Shown here: piece after piece, positions 18,256 to 25,904 of the stretch
Numbering within the stretch: position 1 is the stretch's first letter
Layout of the letters: the number at the start of each line of letters is the position of its first letter
NCBI RefSeq assembly: GCF_001455205.1
Contig: NZ_CP013341.1
Location: 2,418,001 to 2,482,000 of the forward strand
Length of the DNA: 64,000 bases
Origin: Nitrosomonas ureae
GTDB lineage: Bacteria; Pseudomonadota; Gammaproteobacteria; Burkholderiales; Nitrosomonadaceae
Reading direction: 5' to 3'
The notes under the pieces: generated by a model
The model's input: only the letters and a program-made list of their open reading frames with translations
Databases searched by the model: none
What the model was told of the DNA's origin: nothing
Position numbers and translations under genes: made by a program

Positions 18256-19104
18256 ATGGACAGCGAATATATTATCCGACCAATGATGCAAAATGAGATC
18301 GATTTTGCTATCGAATTGGCTACTACTGAAGGTTGGAATCCTGGTTTACACGATAGAGATTGTTTTTATGCTGCGGATAGGAATGGTTTCTTCATAGGCC
18401 TACTTAACGGTCAACCTATTGCCTGCTTATCAGCGGTTAAATACAGCGATTCGTTTGGGTTTATGGGACTTTATATTGTTAAAGAACCATATCGTGGGCA
18501 ACAATATGGTCTTAGGCTTTGGCATGCTGGACTTAATTATCTCAAAGGATGCAATATCGGCCTGGATGGAGTAGTTGCACAACAGGATAACTATATAAAG
18601 TCCGGCTTTCAGGCAGCATATCGTAATATTCGCTATCAAGGATTAACAGGCGGACAGTTTTCATGTAATCCGGAATTGATTGAACTTGCAAATATTCCTT
18701 TTGCGCAAATATGTTTGTATGATTCAGCATTTTTCCCTGCTGATAGGACTAAATTTCTAAAGTTATGGCTCACTCAGCCTGATAGCATTGCTTTAGGGAT
18801 TATTCGGAATAATCGGATTGTCGCATATGGAGTAATTCGTCCTTGTCGCATAGGGTATAAAATTGCCCCGTTATTTGCGGATAATCCATTATTAGCTGAG
18901 ACTTTATGGTTGGGATTACTTGCTGCTGTAGAGGAAAACCAATCGGTATTCTTGGATATTTGTGAGAACAATCCTCATGCGCGTGCATTAGTTAAACGCC
19001 ATGATTTACAGATTGTTTTTGAAACATCGAGAATGTATACCAAATATATGCCAACACTAGATTTTGAGCGGATGTATGGCATCACCAGTTTTGAACTGGG
19101 TTGA
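18256..19104 (+). CDS. GNAT-family N-acetyltransferase
   Basis: A 282-residue two-domain GNAT protein. The N-terminal half has the acetyl-CoA binding region (GFMGLYIVKEPYRGQQYGLRL, residues about 74-94) and the C-terminal half resembles the second GNAT-like domain found in YitH-type acetyltransferases. The substrate is unknown. A hairpin precedes the gene. No clear ribosome-binding site is seen before the ATG. It stands alone between the HiPIP gene and the IS1595 element. Confidence 0.8.
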   Translation: MDSEYIIRPMMQNEIDFAIELATTEGWNPGLHDRDCFYAADRNGFFIGLLNGQPIACLSAVKYSDSFGFMGLYIVKEPYRGQQYGLRLWHAGLNYLKGCNIGLDGVVAQQDNYIKSGFQAAYRNIRYQGLTGGQFSCNPELIELANIPFAQICLYDSAFFPADRTKFLKLWLTQPDSIALGIIRNNRIVAYGVIRPCRIGYKIAPLFADNPLLAETLWLGLLAAVEENQSVFLDICENNPHARALVKRHDLQIVFETSRMYTKYMPTLDFERMYGITSFELG

Positions 19105-19220
19105 TCTTTATTGTTTGATCTAATTGTACAGAGCGCTTGAAATTGAAAGCGTTACCGAGTTTGATGTAGGTATTGAAACCTAAAATCAAACATAAATGAA
19201 GGTAACACTCCTGCTACCAT

Positions 19221-19417
19221 AGTAACAATCCAGTTATCAAATACAAAGCAGGATTGCTCAGCCTTGCCGAAGAACTCCAGAATATCTTAAAAGCCTTCAT
19301 CCTCCATTTCATCTCTTCATTTTATGAAACTCTGGATTTCCTGAAAATCAGAATACTTCGGTGCCTAACGAAATTAATGAGCTATAGTCTTCGGTATGTA
19401 ATACACATAATTATCAA
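19221..19417 (+). pseudogene. Possible transposase N-terminal scrap (IS481-like)
   Basis: An open frame here includes NPVIKYKAGLLSLAEELQNI, which resembles the opening of IS481-type transposases (LLNLAEEL-N-SKAC). The following helix-turn-helix is not preserved; the frame goes on with unrelated residues and runs into the left end of the IS1595 element. No start or ribosome-binding site exists. Best read as a small decayed fragment; this is uncertain. The remainder of 19105-19417 shows nothing else. Confidence 0.3.
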
Positions 19418-20143
19418 GGCTCTAGACTAACGGAGTTAATAATATCTGATGAGTTGCCAAAGTTGATTAGCAAGCTCATTCGATTGTTTTTTCCATCGCC
19501 ATTCAGATTCTTTTAAATGCAGTTCAAAGTTTACTGATACACCGTTAAACTTTGCGAGTCGTCGCTTGGTAAAACTCCGGAACGACTCAATACCGTTAAT
19601 ATGGCAATGTCCATCTCGAGCAAATTCATTGTCACCATGCGATACACGAAAATGCCTGGAATAGCCTACATCTGCCAAACCATTATAACCACGCCAGCCG
19701 TCACTATAAATAACACTTTCAATCGATACTCTACCTAGTATTACCTCATGTAAAGTCAATCGCTTACAGTCTGGCACTATTTCGGTATACACCCTGCCAT
19801 CTCGCTCAAACACACCAAATACAGGCTGTTTTAATGTGCCGCGACCGCGCTTGAGTTTGCCATGATAACCACGTTGCCGTTTCCCGCCATCATTCCTTTC
19901 ATCAACTTCCACTCTGCCTAACAATTTGTTCTTAAGGGCAGTCTGATGATGATAAATTACTTGCCTGAAAATGCCATACCAACGATTAATCGTGTTACGA
20001 TTTTTACCCAGTAGCAGAGCCGCTTTGCTGGCTGGGATATCAATGCAAAAGCATTCAATTATTTTTTTAATCCAATAATCACTTAATTTTCTGTTTCTTA
20101 ACATCTTACTAGACTAGTAGTTTAGTTCTGCTAGTCTAGAGCC
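19418..20143 (-). mobile_element. IS1595-family insertion sequence
   Basis: A 726-bp element with terminal inverted repeats: left GGCTCTAGACTAACGGAGTT and right (read inward) GGCTCTAGACTAGCAGAACT, 12 identical outer bases then scattered matches. It contains a single full-length transposase gene. A clean 8-bp target duplication is not present; AATTAT occurs close to both ends but offset by one base. The element looks structurally intact and may still be mobile or mobilisable. Confidence 0.85.
19436..20104 (-). CDS. IS1595-family (ISXO2-like) transposase
   Basis: A 222-residue transposase. The N-terminal region has a helix-turn-helix (SKAALLLGKNRNTINRWY), followed by the ISXO2-like catalytic domain: first acidic residue in GRVEVDERNDGG, second in VIYSDGWRGYNGL, and the third position in HINGIESFRSFTKRRL. 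Length matches the short IS1016-like members of the family. It fills the element between its inverted repeats, and no frameshift or stop is present. Confidence 0.9.
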   Translation of the reverse strand: MLRNRKLSDYWIKKIIECFCIDIPASKAALLLGKNRNTINRWYGIFRQVIYHHQTALKNKLLGRVEVDERNDGGKRQRGYHGKLKRGRGTLKQPVFGVFERDGRVYTEIVPDCKRLTLHEVILGRVSIESVIYSDGWRGYNGLADVGYSRHFRVSHGDNEFARDGHCHINGIESFRSFTKRRLAKFNGVSVNFELHLKESEWRWKKQSNELANQLWQLIRYY

Positions 20144-20147
20144 TTAA

Positions 20148-20348
20148 TTATTGCGCATCGACCCACTCATATGCTGAATGTTTAGCAGCATCGTATGCTT
20201 CATTTTGATTAGATCTGGGTTCAGTAAAACTTTCATAAGCAACCACACCTTTCTCATCAAGAATCCTGAACCTCCCATTCCAACGACCTGAATTCTCATC
20301 ACATTCGGCATTGCTAATAATACTGAACCCTTTATATTTGATTTCCAT
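20148..20348 (-). CDS. Small conserved-looking hypothetical protein
   Basis: A 66-residue soluble protein, acidic and aromatic, with the look of a small alpha/beta domain: IKYKGFSI at the start, a central FRILDEKGVV strand pair, and a C-terminal helix ending HSAYEWVDAQ. GGAG lies about 10 bases before the ATG. Its stop is only 4 bases from the right end of the IS1595 element, so the insertion has removed or separated whatever followed. I do not know its function. Confidence 0.65.
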   Translation of the reverse strand: MEIKYKGFSIISNAECDENSGRWNGRFRILDEKGVVAYESFTEPRSNQNEAYDAAKHSAYEWVDAQ

Positions 20349-20470
20349 TAAATTACTCCATAGGTATAGCTAGTTAATAAAAAAGAAAACAAAAAACTCT
20401 TATAGGAATAATTTTCTTTTTATCAATAATCTCCGCAACAAATGCTGCGGAGGAAAAAATGATATTTTGA

Positions 20471-21385
20471 CTATTTAGTTTGATAAATAGAATGAGATAA
20501 TTCTTTTGATCCCCATCGAGCACCGAGAATGCTTGCAAATAATGCGACTATATAACTTATAAAAGTTAGCCACAGAATTCCACTTGCATACTGCCGGACT
20601 TCATTTGCCTTTTTCTCAATATCTTTACCTATTTTATCGGCTTTAGATTTAACTGAATTTACCAATTCATCGACTTGTTTTTCATCCAGATCAGTACTGC
20701 TCGCAATAATTTCCTTGGCTTGTTTTTCATCACCTTGAATTAAAGCAAAAGCCATTAAACGTAAAGCCTGGGGATCAATTGAATCTGAAGCATGTTGACT
20801 TTTTGAATTTGAATTATCATCTTGCTGAGATGAATTCGTATCGTCTTGAGAGCCACCTTTTTTAATTTCCTGTTTTAAAGAACTTATCAAAGGTTGAAAA
20901 GATGAAGGTAGCTGTTTATTGCCTGATGAAGTAATGTTTGGCAGCTCCGCTCCGATTGTAGCTGTTGTTTTAACGGCGCTAGTAGCAGAACTCAGAAAGC
21001 TATTCACTCCCATTGCTCCTAATAAAATCGCGATAAGAATTGTGCACGACCACATAACCAGACCGTGTAGCATCAATGTGCCTTGATCAGCATTGCCTGA
21101 AAGTTTACCTACAAGCAATCCACCGCAAAAGTAAGTAATCAAAATGGTTCCTATTAACCAAGCATATAAAGTAATACTTAATGTTAAGGATTCGGATTTG
21201 ACATCAGTATCATGAGGATTGGGAATTTCTACGATACTTAAACCAATCGCCGAGCTCAATGTGAATAATAACCAACTTAAAGCATATATAAAAACCAGAC
21301 TGGCAAAAATTGCGCCCCAATTAATTGACCAACCAGTGTAAGTTGTTGTAGGTATGGGAATTTCATTATTTGTACTAGAATACAT
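20471..21385 (-). CDS. PhnA-like multi-pass membrane protein
   Basis: A 304-residue membrane protein with hydrophobic segments at about 20-50, 70-100 and 105-128, a long polar Ser/Asn/Asp-rich loop (about 165-215), an amphipathic region, and a last segment at about 270-292. The GWSINWGAIFASL start followed by a GGLLVGKLSG and LHGLVMWS pattern matches a widespread family annotated as PhnA-like membrane proteins; no phosphonate function is implied. Its own upstream region lacks other genes for several hundred bases, so it is likely monocistronic. Confidence 0.65.
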   Translation of the reverse strand: MYSSTNNEIPIPTTTYTGWSINWGAIFASLVFIYALSWLLFTLSSAIGLSIVEIPNPHDTDVKSESLTLSITLYAWLIGTILITYFCGGLLVGKLSGNADQGTLMLHGLVMWSCTILIAILLGAMGVNSFLSSATSAVKTTATIGAELPNITSSGNKQLPSSFQPLISSLKQEIKKGGSQDDTNSSQQDDNSNSKSQHASDSIDPQALRLMAFALIQGDEKQAKEIIASSTDLDEKQVDELVNSVKSKADKIGKDIEKKANEVRQYASGILWLTFISYIVALFASILGARWGSKELSHSIYQTK

Positions 21386-22021
21386 TTTTAATCCTTAGTT
21401 AACGTGGAGGAAATACGAAGATACACAAATTGCTTTTAAGCGTATGTGCGATTCCCATCTTTTATCTAAAACAAATTCAATCTGTTTCCTTACAGTTGCA
21501 ACCTAATAGTTATTTGTTAAAAATTTACCGTCCAGCAGGTTTCATTTCAAATCTGGTTATTCTTAAACAATTTACGCTCTATTTAATAATAGATGGAGAT
21601 AATTCTTTTTTAAATAAAGGCGTTACATAATACGGCATCGGAAAATGGCCATTCTCTTTTTTCTTTATCTGTCGAAATTGTGGTAATTTGCAAGATTCTG
21701 TCATTTTGTATTTGTTTTTTGGTTATTCTTAATATGAAAAATCTAATAAAACAGGTTATTAAGTGGGCCGAGAACTCAAATCCAGTTTATCAGTGAAGCT
21801 TTTTTACCAAACAATTTGGAAAATAAAATAAAAGCCCGCCGAAGGGGAGTGCATTATCTTTGTCTTTCTTTTGATAATTCGTTAGTGTCTTGTTAGATGG
21901 CTTAGAATATCTAAGTGATAAAATTTTTAGCTTCCCAATCTCTTCCAGGTTCTTGTTAGATCCATAGAGGATAATTTAGAAGGAGATTCCTTTTCTTACC
22001 TCCTGTTCTCATCGTAGTTTC
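21386..22021. other. AT-rich intergenic stretch
   Basis: About 635 bases with only one item of note, a short ORF at 21734-21796 listed separately. A 66-codon frame at 21430-21630 has no ribosome-binding site and no recognisable features and is not called. No terminator or IS end was found. Confidence 0.5.
21734..21796 (+). pseudogene. N-terminal fragment related to MazG-like protein
   Basis: A 20-codon frame whose product begins MKNLIKQVIKWAENSN. It aligns with the start of the MazG-like protein encoded at 22799 (MKNLSHQVIDWLEKSN), with 10 of 16 residues identical. The frame then stops. It looks like the stub of a second copy of that gene, truncated about 1 kb upstream of the surviving one. 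Confidence 0.45.
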
Positions 22022-22234
22022 TTATGAAGGAATGTATTTTATGAAAGGCTGGTATTTTCCGTAAAAATGGCTAATATTTTTCGTTTTAGAGAAATTACTA
22101 TTTTTATAATATTTTTTCTGTGGAAACCCGGAAGGCATAAAATTCATCGATCCAACCATCGGCAAGTCTGAAACATAATTATTTTTTTCTACTAATATTT
22201 TCGTACTATTACTAACGTCTTTATTGTTTTTCAT
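22022..22234 (-). CDS. Small basic peptide gene, second of tandem pair
   Basis: A 70-residue product, basic and rich in Asn, Lys, Tyr and Phe, with no hydrophobic segment. The ATG at 22234 is chosen because AGGAG lies 8 bases before it; a longer frame to 22273 lacks a ribosome-binding site. The N-terminal half is polar (MKNNKDVSNSTKILVEKN), the centre has a Met/Gly/Pro-rich stretch (PMVGSMNFMPSGFPQ), and the C-terminus is aromatic and lysine-rich. It lies 88 bases after another small gene on the same strand. I do not recognise it. Confidence 0.55.
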   Translation of the reverse strand: MKNNKDVSNSTKILVEKNNYVSDLPMVGSMNFMPSGFPQKKYYKNSNFSKTKNISHFYGKYQPFIKYIPS

Positions 22235-22322
22235 ATTTATATTCTCCTGGTAAATTAATAACATAAGAAACATTTATTACATTAACTTTGATAAATATTC
22301 CGCATTTTTTTGTTAAATAAAT

Positions 22323-22478
22323 TTATCCTTCTTCAATATGATATATACCGCCAAAGGAATTAAAAATTTCTTCGGTATGTACTTCGAGTGGAGGTACATC
22401 ATAGAGAAGTGCTGGGTTATCAAAATAAGAATTAGAATCAGTAAATTCGAACTCAAAGATAGTGTCTCGGGTTAACAT
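22323..22478 (-). CDS. Small acidic peptide gene, first of tandem pair
   Basis: A 51-residue acidic product, starting MLTRDTIFEFEFTDSN and ending SFGGIYHIEEG. A near-perfect Shine-Dalgarno AAGGAGG ends 5 bases before the ATG, the best such site in this part of the window, which strongly supports translation. No signal peptide or membrane segment is visible. It precedes the basic 70-residue peptide gene, so the two have opposite charge. The function is unknown; a peptide precursor or a small two-component protein pair are both possible. Confidence 0.6.
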   Translation of the reverse strand: MLTRDTIFEFEFTDSNSYFDNPALLYDVPPLEVHTEEIFNSFGGIYHIEEG

Positions 22479-22798
22479 AAAGTCCTCCTTTTTCAACGGG
22501 GAATTTATCTTAATAATTTCTCCTAAAAATATATGTGCGTTTGCTAACTTTGAAATATTTCAAGACTGTTTTTTAATGTGGGAATCCGTGCTTACGAATA
22601 AAATTTAAAAAATCAGATTAAAAGGGATTGGAATACGGGCAACAAGAAACTCAAGAGGGGCTTGAAATTTTCAAATGAATATATACTTTTCATTCGGAAA
22701 CGAAACTGTAGACACATTCTGGAAAATCTACGACAAAGAACTTACACAGAATGAAAAATAAATATATACATCTTTATTAAAAATTAATAAATTCTCAA
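22479..22798. other. Intergenic region between divergent genes
   Basis: About 320 AT-rich bases separating the small peptide pair (minus) from the MazG-like gene (plus). A 28-codon frame at 22675-22761 exists but has no properly spaced ribosome-binding site and is not called. Promoters for both directions should lie here; none can be picked with confidence. Confidence 0.45.
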
Positions 22799-23404
22799 AT
22801 GAAAAATCTCAGTCATCAAGTTATTGATTGGTTAGAGAAGTCTAATCTTGTGAATGTGGCGGATATTCATATTGAAACTCTAATGCTTGTTTCAAAATTC
22901 GGTCAGTTAACAACCGTCATAACCAAGGGGAAGGGATGTAGAGAGGAAATTGGAAATTGTCTTATTAACATGATCATTATTTGTATAATGAGTAAAGTAT
23001 CTTTTTCCGATTGTCTTGATCACTCAATAAAAATAAAGGAAGAGAATTTAAATGATCCGCAATATATCCTACTGAAAATATATAATATTATTGGAAAGTT
23101 ATCTGGAGATATAGCGAATAAGGATAAAATTAACAAAGAAATTTGGAATTTACTTGCTTATCTCACTATTCTTGCAGCTTTAAATAATTCTTCCTTACTT
23201 GAATGTCTGGAAATTAGTTTTAAAAAGATCCAAAATAAAAAAATAATAAGATTTAATGGAAATATTCTAGAAGAAACTCATGAAGATTATCCTGCCGCTT
23301 TGGCTATGATGAAGACTACAACAAAGAAATCAAAAAAATTACTGGGTAATCTTAATTCTGCGGTGCAGAAAAGCTCCGCAAAGCAAGCTGGTAATGATAA
23401 TTAA
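22799..23404 (+). CDS. MazG-like fold protein, apparently duplicated and degenerate
   Basis: A 201-residue helical protein. Residues about 8-88 follow the pattern of short phage MazG-like nucleotide pyrophosphohydrolases (IxxWxxxxNLI ... EVGEL ... KGK-EEIGD ... DCLE-xxxxIK), here as VIDWLEKSNLV ... KFGQL ... REEIGN ... DCLDHSIKIKE. Residues about 92-160 repeat it (IIGKLS ... KEIWNLLAYL ... ECLEISFKKIQNKK), ending with the family-like NGNILEE. In both halves the acidic residues that bind Mg2+ are mostly replaced, for example the GEL Glu and the final Asp (Asn instead). It is therefore probably not an active NTP pyrophosphatase. No ribosome-binding site precedes the ATG. Confidence 0.5.
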   Translation: MKNLSHQVIDWLEKSNLVNVADIHIETLMLVSKFGQLTTVITKGKGCREEIGNCLINMIIICIMSKVSFSDCLDHSIKIKEENLNDPQYILLKIYNIIGKLSGDIANKDKINKEIWNLLAYLTILAALNNSSLLECLEISFKKIQNKKIIRFNGNILEETHEDYPAALAMMKTTTKKSKKLLGNLNSAVQKSSAKQAGNDN

Positions 23405-23492
23405 AAAACATGACGGAGTGAATTATATAACGGGGAAGACATCAATACTGGTAATTGATGTCTATTGGATTTTAAGAAATGTGAATTACGAT

Positions 23493-24068
23493 CTAGATAG
23501 GGGACGAAAAAGATTTAAGCTCGGTTGTTGAAGGTTTTGCAAGATTTTCCAAAGTATTCCCCGCTGTTTCCAATCCATTCATTACTGAATTTTCAATAGC
23601 TGTCCTAATTGATGACTCGGAGTTTTCTTCAGCACATACTACGGCTACGGGGATACCAGAGTCGAATATAAATACAGAGGATTCTTGTTGTGAAGCTATG
23701 TCATGTAGTCGTTTTTCAAGCAATACAGCGGACTCATGTTTTCCTCGTTTTAAAAGCAAATCCATCATTCCATCGATTACAAGAACGTGATCAAAGTATA
23801 ACTTTGAATTCTTTATTGTATGACTTAAGTATGTGTTTAAAGATTGAGTATCGAGGCGCTCGTTATCCAAAATGAAATTGGAGAGAAATAGTCCAGCGTC
23901 AAGAAATTTTATCTGCCCTTTATTTTTTACTTCTTCAATATCAAAATTATATGTGCTCAATTCTTCAGTGATTTGTTTTCTTTGCTTGGCTTGTACAATT
24001 ACAATCACTGCTTGATTATTTGCTAAATCATCTTTAACTCTTTGAGTTATATATGAGATATTATTCAT
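23493..24068 (-). CDS. MEDS-domain protein
   Basis: About 191 residues resembling the MEDS (DcmR-like sensory) domain, a RecA/KaiC-like fold. Features: a hydrophobic strand QAVIVIVQAK followed by KQITEELSTYNFDIEE, a KGQIKFLDAGLFLSNF segment, and a later strand HVLVIDGMMDLLL. No Walker A motif and no attached output domain are present; the C-terminal 40 residues are polar. In other bacteria MEDS domains are coupled to histidine kinases or anti-sigma factor regulators, and none is adjacent here. The frame extends to a GTG at 24092; the ATG at 24068 is preferred. Moderately confident. Confidence 0.6.
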   Translation of the reverse strand: MNNISYITQRVKDDLANNQAVIVIVQAKQRKQITEELSTYNFDIEEVKNKGQIKFLDAGLFLSNFILDNERLDTQSLNTYLSHTIKNSKLYFDHVLVIDGMMDLLLKRGKHESAVLLEKRLHDIASQQESSVFIFDSGIPVAVVCAEENSESSIRTAIENSVMNGLETAGNTLENLAKPSTTELKSFSSPI

Positions 24069-24187
24069 CGTAACTAATCCATAAATTTTCACAAAAAATT
24101 AACATTATTTACGAGCAGTATATTCTCAAAGTTTAAGAAATTCATTCTTTAATTATTCAAATTATAATTATTATTTAATGTGTGGTT

Positions 24188-24349
24188 TTAAAAACGACAC
24201 TCTATTTCGTAATCAGTCTTATTGGCTTCAATTACTGATCTTCCATATATTGCACGAAACCATGCTTTTTCGAGAATTTTTTGAAGATTTGTCAGGTATT
24301 CGGCCATTAATTGACCACTAGCTTTTTTAGCGAAACGAGCTCTTCTCAA
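24188..24349 (-). CDS. Small protein with AWxRAxY motif
   Basis: A 53-residue frame starting at TTG, with AGGAG 7 bases upstream. The product is basic at its N-terminus (MRRARFAKKASGQ) and has a probable helix containing EKAWFRAIYGRSVIEANK. The second half of that helix resembles the product of the frame at 24528-24620 (KHAWKRAVYEQSVNEEK). This similarity between neighbours supports both as real or recently real genes. The function is unknown. Confidence 0.4.
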   Translation of the reverse strand: MRRARFAKKASGQLMAEYLTNLQKILEKAWFRAIYGRSVIEANKTDYEIECRF

Positions 24350-24527
24350 ATCAATTTCTCCTAATATTTCCCTTTAGTTTGAAACGATTGACTGTTCGTT
24401 AACAAACATCTTTGAAATGTGAGAGATAATAAACCCACAGGTGCGGGTTGATATTGTAGGTATGCTTTTAATTGTAAGGCTATGTTAAAGTTGGAATTTT
24501 TACATTTATAATTATCTCATAATCAGA

Positions 24528-24620
24528 TTATTTTTCTTCATTAACACTCTGTTCATATACTGCTCTTTTCCAAGCATGTTTGCGATAATCTTCAATGAGC
24601 GCTTTATCATTTAGCCGCAT
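24528..24620 (-). pseudogene. C-terminal fragment of AWxRAxY small protein
   Basis: A frame ending RKHAWKRAVYEQSVNEEK, similar to the C-terminal part of the product encoded at 24188-24349. The in-frame ATG at 24620 has no ribosome-binding site and the open frame only extends about 14 codons further before a stop near the truncated IS200/IS605 transposase. It looks like the 3' end of a gene broken by the arrival of that element. Confidence 0.4.
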
Positions 24621-24638
24621 CGCGAAAATCTCGGGGGC

Positions 24639-24995
24639 TTGCCATATAGAAGCGAGTTAAAAGGCATTATTGGTAAGATAGGGTATGACTACGATATAGA
24701 GATTGTGGAATTAGAGATTCCAATGGATCATATTCATATGGTAGTGAGAACAGATCCGAAGATTTCGCCAGCATATGTCATGCAAGTAATAAAAAGCATA
24801 TCAGCCCGAGAATTTTTTCGTATATGCCCAGAGATAAAGAGAAAATAATTTTGGGGAGGTAAGTTATGGACACAAAGCTATTTTGTTGAAACTATAGGTA
24901 ATGCTAACGAGGAGGTTATTCGTCAGTATGTACAAAATCAAGTCAAAGTGATGGATGAAATGGAAGGGAGGTTTGAGCAACTACCGCTCTTCTAA
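24639..24995 (+). pseudogene. IS200/IS605-family TnpA, nonsense-mutated and 5'-truncated
   Basis: Y1 (HUH) transposase remnant. The HUH motif region is seen in EIPMDHIHMVVR, followed by KISPAYVMQVIKSISAREFF. At 24846-24848 a TAA replaces the tyrosine codon expected in KRKYFWGGKLW; reading through it in the same frame gives FWGGKLWTQSYFVETIGNAN and a proper C-terminus at 24995. The N-terminal 40 or so residues are missing, replaced by unrelated sequence. So the gene carries one in-frame nonsense change plus a 5' deletion, and cannot make active TnpA. Confidence 0.85.
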
Positions 24996-25019
24996 AACTC
25001 GGTCGCTTGCGGCCGAGTT
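24996..25019. repeat. Hairpin at right end of IS200/IS605 remnant
   Basis: An 11-bp stem, AACTCGGTCGC pairing with GCGGCCGAGTT (one G-T pair) around the loop TT, immediately after the tnpA stop. Subterminal hairpins of this kind are the recognition structures at IS200/IS605 ends; the following TTTATTTT could also make it a terminator. Confidence 0.65.
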
Positions 25020-25079
25020 CTTTATTTTGAAAATATTCACAGTTAGACATCCCACCCTCCTAAGGGTCACAAAATAAAA

Positions 25080-25095
25080 ACCCGCCTAAGCGGGT
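25080..25095 (-). terminator. Intrinsic terminator for small secreted-protein gene
   Basis: Stem ACCCGC/GCGGGT with loop CTAA; on the minus strand it is followed by TTTTATTTTG. It lies 35 bases beyond the stop of the gene at 25130-25399. Confidence 0.8.
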
Positions 25096-25129
25096 AATAA
25101 TTTTCACAGGTAGTAATAAAAAATAAGAT

Positions 25130-25399
25130 CTATTTTCTCTGTCCGGGATCTTGCGAATTGTTGCCTGATTTATTATTTGAGTCAATACCAGTTGGGGATT
25201 TTAAATTGCCGGGCGTGCCAGAGGGATCGTAAGTTGGGGCGGGAGAGGTGCCCGATGGCTGAAGAGGTGGGTTTTTATGGTTCTCTTTTATTTTTTGTTC
25301 ATCTCTTTTCTTTAAATCATCTCCATAATCAGCCAGTAATGCTGAAGCGGGCAAAATAAAAATTGCTAAGAGAAAAGCTATTAATACTTTATTCATCAT
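25130..25399 (-). CDS. Small secreted Pro/Asn-rich protein
   Basis: An 89-residue protein with a clear signal peptide (hydrophobic residues 6-20, cleavage probably after ALLA or similar), then a charged segment (DDLKKRDEQKIKENHK) and a low-complexity tail rich in Pro, Ser, Gly, Thr and Asn. The mature part is likely disordered. AGGAG precedes two consecutive ATG codons, and a terminator follows. It is one of six small minus-strand genes here. No family recognised. Confidence 0.7.
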   Translation of the reverse strand: MMNKVLIAFLLAIFILPASALLADYGDDLKKRDEQKIKENHKNPPLQPSGTSPAPTYDPSGTPGNLKSPTGIDSNNKSGNNSQDPGQRK

Positions 25400-25446
25400 G
25401 ATACTCCTAGGTTAAAAATTCATTATGAATTTACTTGGAAGAGCCT

Positions 25447-25467
25447 GTCTGTCTGTTTGCATACATA
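25447..25467 (-). promoter_or_regulatory. Upstream motif shared with gene at 26832-27068
   Basis: Read on the minus strand: TATGTAT-2nt-AAAC-3nt-CAGAC. The same arrangement occurs at 27127-27147, with 17 of 21 bases identical, at a similar distance (about 50-70 bases) before a small secreted-protein gene. A shared promoter or operator is inferred. Confidence 0.4.
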
Positions 25468-25677
25468 CGACAAATCATGCCTGTGGCTTAGATTAAATAA
25501 AAACTGCCAGGCGGGTTCTCGCTTTAATGTTTTCTTGTGCATCTAATGAAAATTGATGGTCAAAGATTGAGTTATGTGTCTTTATAATAAACTTATAAGT
25601 TCCTAATTCAATAAGAAAAACCTCAGAAAGAAGAATATCTTTTCCTTTAAATCATTTGTTGCATACGTATTTGCTTA

Positions 25678-25797
25678 TTAATATTCCCATCCCCAAAACC
25701 ATGACCCTATTAAAATAAGCGCAAAAGCTAATAACACAGCACAAATCATAGTAATGGCAATGTTCTTTTTCTTAGGTTGGGTATCTTCAGTTTGCAT
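25678..25797 (-). CDS. Very small single-pass membrane protein
   Basis: A 39-residue protein: a charged start (MQTEDTQPKKKN), one transmembrane segment (about 13-33), and a tryptophan-rich end (GSWFWGWEY). CCGGAG lies 7 bases before the ATG, supporting translation. A short dyad GACATA/TATGTC sits just upstream (25817-25833). It lies in the cluster of small minus-strand genes. The function is unknown. Confidence 0.6.
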   Translation of the reverse strand: MQTEDTQPKKKNIAITMICAVLLAFALILIGSWFWGWEY

Positions 25798-25904
25798 GAT
25801 TATCTCCGGATAAAAGGACATATTACTTATGTCATTTAATTGACTCTGTACGATATCTAAAAAAGAAAAACTACAAAAGCCGATGTAGTCTTAATCTGAT
25901 ATTT

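Noticed and set aside
20431..20452. CTCCGCA/TGCGGAG hairpin after the PhnA-like gene
   Set aside because: Could end that transcript, but no T run follows on the minus strand, so it is not called a terminator.
21430..21630. 66-codon plus-strand frame
   Set aside because: No ribosome-binding site and no recognisable features; lies in the AT-rich leader of a divergent gene.
22675..22761. 28-codon frame upstream of the MazG-like gene
   Set aside because: No correctly spaced ribosome-binding site and no similarity to anything nearby.
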